Below, in pieces: positions 1 through 7,168 of a stretch of DNA of 45,756 nt. The stretch lies in IMG/VR virus record IMGVR_UViG_3300005253_000535, positions 1 through 45,756 of that record; one strand, 5' to 3'. The stretch is from a virus. The position numbers and the translations under genes were made by a program. Below the pieces are notes generated by a model that saw nothing but the letters and a program-made list of their open reading frames with translations, searched no databases and was not told the DNA's origin. Position 1 is the stretch's first letter. Each line of letters starts with the position of its first letter.

Positions 1-121
1 ATATGTGGCCGACGTTTGCCCGTGGCGGGGAGGCGTTCAGCGAGAACCTCAAGACCCACGTTGGCCCCCTGTTGAGGGCGCTCAAGCTGTTCCGAAAGAC
101 AATCATCCTCGTCCACCACGA
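1..121. repeat. Direct terminal repeat, left copy (circle closure)
   Basis: Bases 1-121 are identical to 45636-45756. The repeat lies inside one continuous reading frame (the replicative ATPase gene), so joining the two ends restores an intact gene. An exact overlap of 121 bases is what a de Bruijn assembler leaves when it closes a circle at that k-mer size, so I read it as evidence of a circular or circularly permuted genome and not as a biological terminal repeat. Confidence 0.95.
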
Positions 122-317
122 CCCGAAGGCGAGCCAGGGGGTGAGGAATAGGGCGTCGGGCTCATCCGCTCTCCTCAACGCACCCGATACGCGCATCTTC
201 CTGGATCGGAATGACCCTCTTGTCTCGGTCAGCGTGAGGAGCCGGCTCCAGTCTCCCATCGGCCAGTTCGACATGCAGTTTCGTAGCCGACGGCTGCGAT
301 TTTCGACCTTCGACTAA
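1..317 (+). CDS. RecA-fold replicative ATPase/helicase, C-terminal part (gene continues from the window end)
   Basis: This is the 3' part of the gene that starts at 45152; across the circle junction it encodes one protein of 266 residues. This part holds the end of the core: the LVHHDP motif (around residues 199-204 of the whole protein) matches the sensor or H-motif histidines of RepA-like/AAA_25 hexameric helicases, and a following SGSSALLNAPD stretch fits the usual loop region. The stop is at 315-317, followed directly by the promoter of the ParB-like gene. See the entry at 45152 for the Walker motifs. Confidence 0.85.
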   Translation, partial: MWPTFARGGEAFSENLKTHVGPLLRALKLFRKTIILVHHDPKASQGVRNRASGSSALLNAPDTRIFLDRNDPLVSVSVRSRLQSPIGQFDMQFRSRRLRFSTFD

Positions 318-335
318 AATCCCCGCGTAAACCCC

Positions 336-371
336 TTGACACACGCGTATGGCTGTGAGAGTATACGCGTA
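336..371 (+). promoter_or_regulatory. Operator-controlled promoter of the ParB-like gene
   Basis: A -35 box TTGACA (336-341) is 17 bp from a -10-like GAGTAT (359-364). Two operator copies are present: CACGCGTA at 342-349, directly after the -35, and TACGCGTA at 364-371, over the expected transcription start. Their starts are 22 bp apart, two helical turns. The next gene starts at 420, giving a leader of about 50 nt with a GGGAGGA ribosome-binding site. Confidence 0.7.
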
Positions 372-419
372 TGAACGGACAGGGGGTTTGGTTCACTCCC
401 TTGAAGGGAGGACGGCGGG

Positions 420-1298
420 ATGAAGATTAAGCTAGCCGACTTGAAGGTCGACCCGACGGTCAACATCCGCGACAGGCTAGATGGGGACACGGTAGAGAAG
501 TACGAGTCGATCTTCGAGATACTTCCGCCCATCCTGGTCTTCCGCATCAACGGCAACTACCTCTTGGCCGACGGATTTCACCGCTATCAGGCTGCCGATA
601 ACCTCGGCAAGCTAGAGATTGAGGCAGAGGTACGCGAGGGCACGCTAGAGGACGCCCAAGAGGCCAATATCCGAGAGAATGCCGCCCATCATGGCCTGAG
701 TCTCAAGGTGGCCGAGCAGGCGCGGGCTATTGACTGGTTCGTCGAACACCGTAGCGACTGGACCGATCAGCAGATAGCGGAGGCGGTAGGGGCACCCAAG
801 TCAACGGTACACAATCATCGGCGTGCTCTGCTTTCCGGAAAGCAAGCCTCCGTAAACCTCCCGCAGCGCTATGCGCGGCAGCTCCACGACGTGCCGGCGC
901 CGGAAGCCCAGAAGCTAGCCAACTTGCAGCAAGAGAAGAAATGGACGCCAGAGGAGACACGCATGGCGGCCAGGGCTGTGAAAAACCCAAAGACGGATCC
1001 ACTCTACCGCTCTGCCCTTCTGGCGGGTGCAGCGCCCCCCGTAAAAGTTCAGGAGGACGGGACGCACTCGGTTCTCGTTGGGCCAGTTCAGAAGGAGATC
1101 GCTGCCCGGAAGAAAGGCGACGTTCTCTATCAATTGCTAACCGCCCTAAGCGCGGTCGCCCGTTTCCAAGCTGCCTTCACAGTAAAGGACATCAAGCGGG
1201 ATGTCTCGACGAAGCAGGCAGCGGACATCATGTTAACGCTGCCGAGCCAAGTGGCTTTCTTGGCGGCCATTGAGAAGGCGCTGCGCGATGATCGATGA
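420..1298 (+). CDS. ParB/KorB-like DNA-binding protein (candidate global repressor)
   Basis: A 292-residue protein with a ParB/Spo0J N-terminal domain: the conserved box DGFHRYQAA at residues 51-59, then a helix-turn-helix around 112-136 (TDQQIAEAVGAPKSTVHNH). Members of this family bind palindromic sites, either as centromere proteins or, like KorB of plasmid RK2, as repressors of many promoters. No ParA partner is seen nearby, so partition is less likely. The gene is first behind a promoter that carries two TACGCGTA-type operators, so I infer autoregulation and a genome-wide repressor role; this is inference. A ParB-type nuclease or a replication accessory role is the alternative. The ATG at 420 has GGGAGGA about 8 nt upstream. 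Confidence 0.75.
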   Translation: MKIKLADLKVDPTVNIRDRLDGDTVEKYESIFEILPPILVFRINGNYLLADGFHRYQAADNLGKLEIEAEVREGTLEDAQEANIRENAAHHGLSLKVAEQARAIDWFVEHRSDWTDQQIAEAVGAPKSTVHNHRRALLSGKQASVNLPQRYARQLHDVPAPEAQKLANLQQEKKWTPEETRMAARAVKNPKTDPLYRSALLAGAAPPVKVQEDGTHSVLVGPVQKEIAARKKGDVLYQLLTALSAVARFQAAFTVKDIKRDVSTKQAADIMLTLPSQVAFLAAIEKALRDDR

Positions 1299-1743
1299 GG
1301 CCCTAGAACTGGCGATTAGCCATGCAGTGAATGGCCCCGATGAGCGGGGATGCACGACGGCTGCTGCCGCGAAGGTTGTCCTGGTGAATGACTATCCAGA
1401 AGTTCTTGCCGCCTGTAACGTGCACCCTTTCCTGCGGGTGGCCGTGTTCAAGCTCTTTCAGAAGTTCGTTTATGAGTGGCTGACAGACCCCAAGAAAAGC
1501 CGACTCCTTGGGTGTGTTGACGGCAAGAAACGTTGGCTACCAGCCTTTGCGTATTACCGCGAGGACGGGACCTGTTACTGGCGGCGAGCGGCCGCCCTAG
1601 AAAAGCGACATCTCCAGGCTATCGACCTGGAAGGGGACAAGGACATCAGGAGCCGAATGATCACCGGTGACGTGCGGAAGGAACTGATCGCGGTGATGCC
1701 CGATGATCACACGACGCTTGGAGAAGTGGTCAGCTTCTCCTAG
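1288..1743 (+). CDS. Hypothetical protein, 151 aa
   Basis: The start ATG at 1288 overlaps the 3' end of the ParB-like gene by 11 nt, with GAGAAGG upstream, so the two are probably translationally coupled. The product is a soluble mixed-charge protein with an aromatic centre (FKLFQKFVYEWL) and many Arg/Lys residues in the middle. I do not recognise a family. Its position suggests a partner of the DNA-binding protein or an early takeover protein. Confidence 0.7.
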   Translation: MIDEALELAISHAVNGPDERGCTTAAAAKVVLVNDYPEVLAACNVHPFLRVAVFKLFQKFVYEWLTDPKKSRLLGCVDGKKRWLPAFAYYREDGTCYWRRAAALEKRHLQAIDLEGDKDIRSRMITGDVRKELIAVMPDDHTTLGEVVSFS

Positions 1744-1755
1744 CTGAAGGGCAAC

Positions 1756-1965
1756 ATGAAAGGGCTTCTCTACTTTGCCCCGCAACTGGCCTTCGCGCTG
1801 GGGTTTAGCCTGCACTTTGCGCCCTGGCGGGGGCACGTCCACCTCGACCTGCATCTCCCCCTCGGCATCCTCATCATCGGGACCTGGGAGCACACGGAGG
1901 ACGACCTCGTTCCCATCGAGCATGTGTCGAGGCGGTCGAGCCGCCGCACAGGTATTAGGAGGTAG
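1756..1965 (+). CDS. Small putative membrane protein, 69 aa
   Basis: The ATG at 1756 follows GAAGGG. The first 25 residues and residues 35-43 (GILIIGTW) are hydrophobic, so one or two membrane segments are possible; the C-terminus is basic (SRRSSRRTGIRR). The gene fits exactly between its neighbours, ending 2 nt before the next start. No family is recognised. Overlapping frames are open too, so this one is less certain than its neighbours. Confidence 0.5.
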   Translation: MKGLLYFAPQLAFALGFSLHFAPWRGHVHLDLHLPLGILIIGTWEHTEDDLVPIEHVSRRSSRRTGIRR

Positions 1966-1967
1966 GC

Positions 1968-2540
1968 ATGAGCGACCACCAAGCAGAACAGCACGATGCC
2001 TTTGCTGAGCACCGCAAGAACTCCCTTTACTGGCTGCGTAACTATCAGGAGGAGCTTGCGACCCTCGCCCTACTGGAGGGTATTCTGCCCTCTTTCGTGC
2101 GCCGCCGCTACCGCATTGCAAGCCTTCATCGCATTGCCGATGTAGGGAGGGGTTACCTTTCCCTAGAGCCTGCGGGACCTATCACGGACGACCTAGCGAC
2201 AGCGAACGCCCTTCATGCTGATGTGGACAAGCTGTTCGGTTTCCTGCTAGGCAAGTGCCAAGGCGCTGACGGTGCCCCAGAGCGTCCGACCCGCGAGGTG
2301 ACGGCGTCCACCGGCCACGTTCGCTACGAGTTTACCCTATCCGGCCTTCCGGGCTTCGAGGACGCTCTTGATGTAACCATTGGCCGCTTACCCGCTGGCT
2401 CGGCCTGTCACATCACCAAGAAGGTCAAGGGCACCCGCGTCGTCGAAGACGTGGAGTACGAGATGGTCTGCGACGATGACGCGCCGGGCATATCACCGGA
2501 GGAGCGGGCCGAAGAGGCCGAGCGGGAGGCCGTGCAATGA
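1968..2540 (+). CDS. Hypothetical protein, 190 aa
   Basis: The start has a strong Shine-Dalgarno (TAGGAGGTAGGC before ATG). The N-terminal half is helical (WLRNYQEELATLALLEGIL), the C-terminal half is beta-like and ends in an acidic tail (SPEERAEEAEREAVQ). No known motif. Its stop overlaps the next ATG (ATGA), so it belongs to the same early operon. Confidence 0.75.
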   Translation: MSDHQAEQHDAFAEHRKNSLYWLRNYQEELATLALLEGILPSFVRRRYRIASLHRIADVGRGYLSLEPAGPITDDLATANALHADVDKLFGFLLGKCQGADGAPERPTREVTASTGHVRYEFTLSGLPGFEDALDVTIGRLPAGSACHITKKVKGTRVVEDVEYEMVCDDDAPGISPEERAEEAEREAVQ

Positions 2541-2725
2541 AGGCCCCTTGCGGGCTAGAGGGCTGTGACTGCGGCCACACGATTGAGTTGCTGCGGGAGG
2601 CGCTGATGAAATACGGCAATCACCATTCGTCCTGCATCCTTGAGCACCATGCTCCTGGCCTCCGTGATTGCGGATGCGGTTACATCGGGGCTCTCCGCGA
2701 AGCCATCAAAGAGGCGAAGCCATGA
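2537..2725 (+). CDS. Cys-rich small protein, 62 aa
   Basis: The ATG overlaps the previous stop (ATGA). Six cysteines occur as CGLEGCDCG near the N-terminus and C...DCGCG later, with a HH pair between, which suggests zinc binding. No family is recognised. It is one of about a dozen Cys-pair microproteins in this genome. Confidence 0.65.
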   Translation: MKAPCGLEGCDCGHTIELLREALMKYGNHHSSCILEHHAPGLRDCGCGYIGALREAIKEAKP

Positions 2726-2961
2726 GCACCCCAGAGGAAATCCGCTACGAGGGGCAGCAGCAGGACCGCGAGGATAAGCGGCGCGAGATGCTAGAGCAGA
2801 GGGCCAGGATGGGCGGGCCAGACGCGCCGGAACCGTGCGAGGACTGCGATGGCAACGGCCGGGTTGTTATAGACGCGTGCCTATGTCCGGCCCTGGTGCG
2901 AGATGAGGACTGCTACCGCGAGTGCCCTGGCCGCTGCCTAGGAACAGGAGTGCAGCCGTGA
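2722..2961 (+). CDS. Small protein with DnaJ-type CxxCxGxG motif, 79 aa
   Basis: The ATG at 2722 overlaps the previous stop. The N-terminal half is a charged helix (QQQDREDKRREMLEQRARM). The second half carries CEDCDGNG, the zinc-ribbon half-motif of DnaJ-like proteins, followed by more cysteines (CLCP, CYRECPGRC), enough for one or two zinc sites. Function unknown. Confidence 0.7.
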   Translation: MSTPEEIRYEGQQQDREDKRREMLEQRARMGGPDAPEPCEDCDGNGRVVIDACLCPALVRDEDCYRECPGRCLGTGVQP

Positions 2962-3299
2962 GTAGGGGCGACGAGGCAGAGAAGGGGTTTCCCTCCCCCT
3001 CTAGTGTGGAAGCTGTTTCGCCGTCCCTACCCACAGCTTTACTCATGGACGAAAGGGAGCCCGCGGTGAACATACTGCGAATGGTTAAGGAGCACACGAA
3101 GAGGCATGGCTGGCCGACGGAAGCGGCCCGGCTGGGCCCGGCCACCTGTGGGCAGCCCCGGTTCAGTAACAAGGGCGCCTGCCGGACGGCCCACGCCTAT
3201 GCCGAAGCGGTCAAGGAGGTCTCCATGTTCGACGAGACGTTCTACACGTTCGTCTATGCCCGACCTTGTAACGCGCATGAGGAGAGTGGGTCTCCATGA
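2958..3299 (+). CDS. Hypothetical protein, 113 aa
   Basis: The GTG start overlaps the previous stop (GTGA), the usual coupling in this operon. The N-terminal 30 residues are Ser/Pro-rich and may be poorly ordered; a later ATG at 3096 would keep only the better-looking C-terminal half. Two cysteines (CGQPRFSNKGAC) are present. No family is recognised. Confidence 0.6.
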   Translation: MSRGDEAEKGFPSPSSVEAVSPSLPTALLMDEREPAVNILRMVKEHTKRHGWPTEAARLGPATCGQPRFSNKGACRTAHAYAEAVKEVSMFDETFYTFVYARPCNAHEESGSP

Positions 3300-3721
3300 G
3301 TGAGCCTGATCTCGGACCAACAACTTTCGAGGAGGCGCTGCGCCGCATCTATGCCGAGAAGCTGGCCATCATGCAGAAGCGCCAGCGGAAGTACGGGCCG
3401 GGGAACATCGACGGAACCGGCCTCCTCGGCTGCGCCACCCGCATCAGGGACAAGTGGGAACGGTTCTGGCGGTTCGCTCTGGCTATCGACACTACCGACT
3501 ACGACGACGAGGGCATCGAGGACACGCTCATCGACATGAGCAACCACTCGGACATCGCCCTGATGCTGAGGCGGGGATGGTGGGGGCTACCAATGGAGGA
3601 AGTCCCCGTCATCATGGACGGCCCTTACGACACGCGAGAGCCGGAGCGCAAGTGCTGTTCCAACCCGAAGACAACCGACCCGAGCTGCTGTGGGGATGTG
3701 CGGGAGCGAGACCTGCGATGA
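3296..3721 (+). CDS. Nucleotide modification-associated protein, Nmad1/DUF1599 type
   Basis: The 141-residue product carries the DUF1599 pattern: an N-terminal helix KRQRKYGPGN, then TGLLGCATRIRDKWERFWR, then a second helical half with DTLIDMSNHSDIALMLRRGW. This fold occurs in phage genes linked to modified nucleotides; the exact reaction is not established. The C-terminal 40 residues are Cys-containing (KCCSNP, SCCGD) and extend beyond the usual domain. The gene is coupled to both neighbours by overlapping stop and start, and lies two genes upstream of the cytosine methyltransferase, so a shared role in DNA modification is plausible. Confidence 0.75.
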   Translation: MSEPDLGPTTFEEALRRIYAEKLAIMQKRQRKYGPGNIDGTGLLGCATRIRDKWERFWRFALAIDTTDYDDEGIEDTLIDMSNHSDIALMLRRGWWGLPMEEVPVIMDGPYDTREPERKCCSNPKTTDPSCCGDVRERDLR

Positions 3722-4032
3722 CCTACCTCATCTGGTCCGCCCTCGCCTCCACTGCTGTCATCTCCCTAGAGTTCCTGTTCCGGCGGGGGCTCGTGTGGCA
3801 GGACAATCTCATCTGGCTGATACCTGCGGCAGTGGTAGCGAACTACCTCATCTACCGGCTGGTGACGACGGCGCCGACCTACGTGCTGGCCTTTGCCGCC
3901 TTCCAGCTAACGAATCTGACACTAAGGACGGGCCTCTCCCACTTTGTCCTGGACGAGCCCATCAAGAAGGGGAGTCTGGTGGCCGTGGTCGCTCTGGCTG
4001 CGGCGATAGGGATTGGAAATGCGTGGAAATGA
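3718..4032 (+). CDS. Membrane protein, 104 aa, 3-4 transmembrane segments
   Basis: The ATG at 3718 overlaps the previous stop (ATGA). Hydrophobic segments lie at about residues 3-20, 28-43, 50-68 and 85-101. The size and topology would fit a small inner-membrane protein such as an exclusion protein or a holin, but the early-operon position argues against a lysis role. No family is recognised. Confidence 0.65.
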   Translation: MTYLIWSALASTAVISLEFLFRRGLVWQDNLIWLIPAAVVANYLIYRLVTTAPTYVLAFAAFQLTNLTLRTGLSHFVLDEPIKKGSLVAVVALAAAIGIGNAWK

Positions 4033-4771
4033 GCCCGCCGTTGGCTCCCTGTTCTCCGGTATCGGTGGCCTCGACCTCGGCCTTGAACGAGCGGGGTGGG
4101 AAGTCAAGTGGCAGGTAGAGATAGACGAATGGTGCCGGCGGGTACTCACGAAACACTGGCCCGATGTTCCGAAGTACGGGGACGTGCGGGAGCTGTCGGG
4201 GGCCGACCTTGAGCCCGTCGACCTCATCGCGGGTGGATTCCCCTGCCAACCTGTTTCGCTTGCGGGTAGACGGAAAGCTCAGGCCGATTCGCGTTGGCTC
4301 TGGCCGGAGTTCCTACGCATCGTGTCTGAAGTACGACCCCGCCTCGTCCTCGTGGAGAACGTACCCGGGCTCCTCCATCGGGGCATGGCCGAGGTCCTCG
4401 GTGGTCTTTCCTCGTGCGGGTACGATGCTGAATGGGGTTGCTTATCGGCGGCCGATGTCGGTGCGCCGCACCTCCGGCAACGGGTCTTTGTCGTGGCCCA
4501 CGCCCAAGGGCTCACCGGACAAGATGGGAAGACCGAGACCCAACGACAGGGGGGACTTGCAGGCAGCGGTGGCACCTACCCCGACAGCGAACCGTTGGTC
4601 GGGACTCCAGTCCCACGGGAAGAACGCCATCCTTGGACAACTGAACCCGACGTGGGTCGAGTGGCTTATGGGGTTCCCCAGCGGGTGGACAGACTTAGAG
4701 GACTCGGAAACGCCGTCGTCCCCCAAGTCGCGGAGTGGATAGGGGAAAGGCTCATTGAAACGTGGAAGTAG
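4019..4771 (+). CDS. dcm: DNA (cytosine-5) methyltransferase
   Basis: Transfers a methyl group from S-adenosylmethionine to cytosine C5 in DNA. Motif I FSGIGGLDLG (residues 12-21), catalytic motif IV GGFPCQ (Cys76), motif VI ENV (113-115), motif VIII RQRVFVVAH (153-161) and motif X GLGNAVVPQ (228-236) are all present. At 250 residues it is short: only about 65 residues lie between motifs VIII and X, so the target-recognition domain is minimal. An upstream in-frame TTG at 4013 is an alternative start. The +1-shifted frame over 4164-4742 is also protein-like (separate entry). The likely role is to protect phage DNA from host restriction. Confidence 0.9.
   Translation: MRGNEPAVGSLFSGIGGLDLGLERAGWEVKWQVEIDEWCRRVLTKHWPDVPKYGDVRELSGADLEPVDLIAGGFPCQPVSLAGRRKAQADSRWLWPEFLRIVSEVRPRLVLVENVPGLLHRGMAEVLGGLSSCGYDAEWGCLSAADVGAPHLRQRVFVVAHAQGLTGQDGKTETQRQGGLAGSGGTYPDSEPLVGTPVPREERHPWTTEPDVGRVAYGVPQRVDRLRGLGNAVVPQVAEWIGERLIETWK
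4164..4742 (+). CDS. Overprinted ORF inside dcm, matching the variable C-terminal region seen with phage cytosine methyltransferases
   Basis: This frame lies wholly inside dcm, shifted +1, and reads 192 residues. From about residue 48 it shows a pattern I recognise from phage methyltransferase-associated proteins: ASCLKYDPASSSWRT, WPRSSVVFPRAGTMLNG, SWPTPKGS, PTPTANRWSGLQSHG and LNPTWVEWLMGFPSGWTDL. The last block uses the same bases that encode the PDVGRVAYGVPQRVDRL block of the methyltransferase. Whether it is expressed by internal initiation, by a +1 frameshift, or is only a conserved shadow cannot be decided here; the start is unknown and the first 47 residues look non-native. Confidence 0.4.
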   Translation: MFRSTGTCGSCRGPTLSPSTSSRVDSPANLFRLRVDGKLRPIRVGSGRSSYASCLKYDPASSSWRTYPGSSIGAWPRSSVVFPRAGTMLNGVAYRRPMSVRRTSGNGSLSWPTPKGSPDKMGRPRPNDRGDLQAAVAPTPTANRWSGLQSHGKNAILGQLNPTWVEWLMGFPSGWTDLEDSETPSSPKSRSG

Positions 4772-5001
4772 TAAGCACGAACCCAGCCCGCGAACTGCGG
4801 GGGATCGAGTACACCGGCCTCTCCTATCGACAGGGCCGCTCCCTCCCCTACGCCGTCTGGCTGCGGGGGAGAATCGTCCGCTGGACGGTGGACGTCGACG
4901 AAGCAATGAAGCTGTTGAAGAAACTGATTAAGGACGCGGAGGTGATGCGTAAACCGCCACTGATGGACGCATTGAGAAAACAGATAATTCTTCGTAGCTA
5001 G
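4762..5001 (+). CDS. Hypothetical protein, 79 aa
   Basis: The GTG at 4762 overlaps the dcm stop. The product has a short beta-rich N-terminus (YRQGRSLPYAVWLRGRIVRWTV) followed by a basic amphipathic helix (EAMKLLKKLIKDAEVMRK). No family is recognised. Confidence 0.6.
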   Translation: MEVVSTNPARELRGIEYTGLSYRQGRSLPYAVWLRGRIVRWTVDVDEAMKLLKKLIKDAEVMRKPPLMDALRKQIILRS

Positions 5002-5012
5002 GAGGAAGGAAG

Positions 5013-5798
5013 ATGCCAGAACAACGCTACCAGCCAACGGACGCGCCCGCAGATGCCGAAGCCATCACGCGGGACAACCTCAGCAGTGGGACCTTCAAGT
5101 ACCCCGCCAGGCTGGCCGAGGTCAAGAAGGTGATGAGCGAGCCGCAGGACAAGGCCCGGAAGCCCGTCCAGCAGCTCTATCAGGTCTTCGAGCGGTGCGA
5201 CCAGCAGTGGAGCGACGGGAACCCCGTACTCCGCCGCAACCGCCTGAACCTCCAGTTCCAGAGCAAGGAGACGGGCGAGATCGAGACCATCTGGGAGGGC
5301 AGCGACGCCGATCAGGTCGGGCAGGCCTTCGAGGACCTGTGCGGCTGCGACATGTTCCCCGATAACCCGGACACGGCCTCGTTCATCGGCCACTTCTTCA
5401 TGGTCGAGGACGTGAAGATACCGAAGACGGAGAAGCTGTACCTGCGTGTGCCCGTCGAGTACCTGGGCGATGACTTCAAGTTCGCCGGCAAGGTGACGAC
5501 GCTGGAGTCCCAGGACGGGGCGCAGGCAGCGGAGGCGGTGCCCGCAGACAACGCCGAAGACGCGGCCCGCGTCGCCGATGTTCTCGTCGGGATGACTGAG
5601 GAGGACGTGCGCAGTGGGGCGGCCTTGCTCGCCGTCCAGAAGGTGGACGAGCTGAAGGACGTCCGAACCGTCCTTGGCATCTCCCTCCGCGGCGGGCTCG
5701 TTCAGCCCAAGGCGATCCTCCTCGACAAGCTGATCGCCGGCGGCTTCCTCATCGTCGAGGAGGGCACCATCATGCTCGGGGCGGGGGCGGAGAGCTAG
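5013..5798 (+). CDS. Hypothetical protein, 261 aa, in the recombination cluster
   Basis: Strong ribosome-binding site (AGGAGGAAGG) before the ATG at 5013. The first 150 residues are beta-rich with aromatic residues. The next 25 are Ala/Asp-rich and likely a linker. Residues about 180-255 look like a small helical or winged-helix domain (EDVRSGAALLAVQKVDELKDVRTVLG). The neighbours are a sigma-like gene, a Cas4-like nuclease and a Rad52-like annealing protein, so a single-stranded-DNA-binding or replication accessory role is possible; no motif proves it. Confidence 0.75.
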   Translation: MPEQRYQPTDAPADAEAITRDNLSSGTFKYPARLAEVKKVMSEPQDKARKPVQQLYQVFERCDQQWSDGNPVLRRNRLNLQFQSKETGEIETIWEGSDADQVGQAFEDLCGCDMFPDNPDTASFIGHFFMVEDVKIPKTEKLYLRVPVEYLGDDFKFAGKVTTLESQDGAQAAEAVPADNAEDAARVADVLVGMTEEDVRSGAALLAVQKVDELKDVRTVLGISLRGGLVQPKAILLDKLIAGGFLIVEEGTIMLGAGAES

Positions 5799-5804
5799 TC
5801 TCCA

Positions 5805-6203
5805 ATGTTCGCCACCATCATCAGCCGCGCCCTGTTCTACTACGCCTTCCATGCCGGCGCCGCCGACCCGGAGGACGTAGCCCAGGACGTCATCGTCAAC
5901 CTGCTCAAGCGCCCGCACTGGGTCAGGAGCAACATGACTAGCTATCTGCGGGTGGCGGCTCGTAATCAGATATACGGCCAGCAGCGAACCGAGAGCGCGC
6001 CTTCGTCCCTCAACGTCGACTGGTTGCCAGCGCCAGACCCGCCGGATGATGACGCGGTCGACGCTGTCAGCCGCCTGACGGGAGAGTACCCCGATTTGGT
6101 GGCTTGGCTTATCGACTACTCAGAGAGGGCCAGCTACGGGGTGACGGATCGGGTGCGGGCTAGTCGAAGCCGGCGGAAGTTACGGGAGGTATTAGCGACA
6201 TGA
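5805..6203 (+). CDS. Sigma-70 region-2-like protein, 132 aa
   Basis: Residues 18-60 match sigma region 2: DPEDVAQDVIVNLLKR followed by TSYLRVAARNQIYGQQR, the helix pair that binds core RNA polymerase and the -10 element. The rest is short, with a Pro/Asp linker and a basic C-terminal helix (SRSRRKLREVLAT) in place of a full region 4. It could be a phage sigma factor that redirects host polymerase, or a DNA-binding protein that reuses the fold. Its stop overlaps the nuclease start. It lies outside the late operon, as expected for a regulator made early. Confidence 0.6.
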   Translation: MFATIISRALFYYAFHAGAADPEDVAQDVIVNLLKRPHWVRSNMTSYLRVAARNQIYGQQRTESAPSSLNVDWLPAPDPPDDDAVDAVSRLTGEYPDLVAWLIDYSERASYGVTDRVRASRSRRKLREVLAT

Positions 6204-6964
6204 CTCTATCAGATCAATTCCTTGCAACAGCCCGGAAGCTGGCTGACGAGCGGCCAGACCGGAAGGTTCCCTCGCCCTCATCGGGGCAGCGGTGTACCCG
6301 CGAAAACTGGTTCAAGGCCCACGGCTTCCCGAAGACGCACCAGCCCGACAACGGGGAGAGTGCGATCTCGGCCGAGACGGGGCGTGCGTCCGAGCCTTTC
6401 CTCACGGACATCCTCCTCGCTATGGATCCGCCCCTCGTCGTGGGGGTCCTGTTCGAGGCAAAGGATGAGGATGCGAGGGAACTGAGCGAGGACGAGTTGG
6501 CCAAGGTCTCGATGGCCGGCGGCCAGGTGGACAACATCGGCATAACAGCCGAGGGCGAGCACGTCCTCATCGAGTACAAGAGGAAGGGGACGTTCGGCTA
6601 CCTCGACCTGCTACGCAAGGGCCTCCGTGAGGGCGCCGAGGACGACTACATGCAGATGCAGGCCCTCATGGCGGGGAAGGAGCTGAAGCGCGGGCTATAC
6701 ATTGCCGCCAACTTCGACCGCTCCGCACTCACGGCCAACACGCGGAAGTGGGACGAGCGGCCCAACGGTGTCCACATCGAGTGGGTCGACTTCAGCCCGG
6801 CGGCCGCCAAGGCCGCCAAGCAGAGGGCGGAGATGCAGCAGGGCTACATCGACGGGGAAGCGGATCCCGCCAAGGTGCCGAGGGACTACGACCCGTTCGG
6901 CAAGGACGCAAGATTTCCTTGCGGGTGGTGCGTTTTCTTCCCGACGTGCAAGGAGGCCAGGTAA
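6200..6964 (+). CDS. Cas4/AddB-like PD-(D/E)XK exonuclease with Fe-S cluster cysteines
   Basis: A 254-residue nuclease. The active site is visible as GGQVDN (Asp111) and IEYKRKG (Glu125, Lys127). Cys32 near the N-terminus and Cys241, Cys244 and Cys250 (CGWC, FPTC) at the C-terminus give the four-cysteine arrangement that holds a 4Fe-4S cluster in Cas4 and AddB. Known relatives resect DNA ends to leave single strands. The Rad52-like annealing protein two genes downstream is the natural partner, giving a Red-like exonuclease/annealase pair. The start overlaps the sigma-like gene by 4 nt. Confidence 0.85.
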   Translation: MTLSDQFLATARKLADERPDRKVPSPSSGQRCTRENWFKAHGFPKTHQPDNGESAISAETGRASEPFLTDILLAMDPPLVVGVLFEAKDEDARELSEDELAKVSMAGGQVDNIGITAEGEHVLIEYKRKGTFGYLDLLRKGLREGAEDDYMQMQALMAGKELKRGLYIAANFDRSALTANTRKWDERPNGVHIEWVDFSPAAAKAAKQRAEMQQGYIDGEADPAKVPRDYDPFGKDARFPCGWCVFFPTCKEAR

Positions 6965-7168
6965 ATGAAGAGAATGACCGAGAGCAAGGCGTTCGCCATA
7001 CAGACCCAGCTCCAACTCGCCTTGGGAGCCCTGCTTCAGGACTCTGGCAACAAGCGAGTCGACCGTGAAACGGCCAAGTTCGATGACGGTTCCTGGTTCG
7101 AGGTGGTTGCCTACCGTGTCGGAGGACGCCAGTTGCGCGCAGATGTAAATGAGAGGGGACCAGCGTGA
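6965..7168 (+). CDS. Hypothetical protein, 67 aa
   Basis: The ATG at 6965 directly follows the nuclease stop, and its own stop overlaps the GTG of the annealing-protein gene, so it lies inside a tight recombination operon. The sequence is soluble with an N-terminal helix and a beta-like second half. No family is recognised; a small accessory of the nuclease or annealase is possible. Confidence 0.65.
   Translation: MKRMTESKAFAIQTQLQLALGALLQDSGNKRVDRETAKFDDGSWFEVVAYRVGGRQLRADVNERGPA

Noticed and set aside
1-121. Biological direct terminal repeat like that of T7
   Set aside because: The repeat is exactly 121 bases, a common k-mer size, and lies within a gene that is intact after circularisation.
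4998-5918. 306-codon minus-strand frame
   Set aside because: Antisense to two genes that have good starts and coupling; Leu/Val/Gly/Asp-rich shadow composition.
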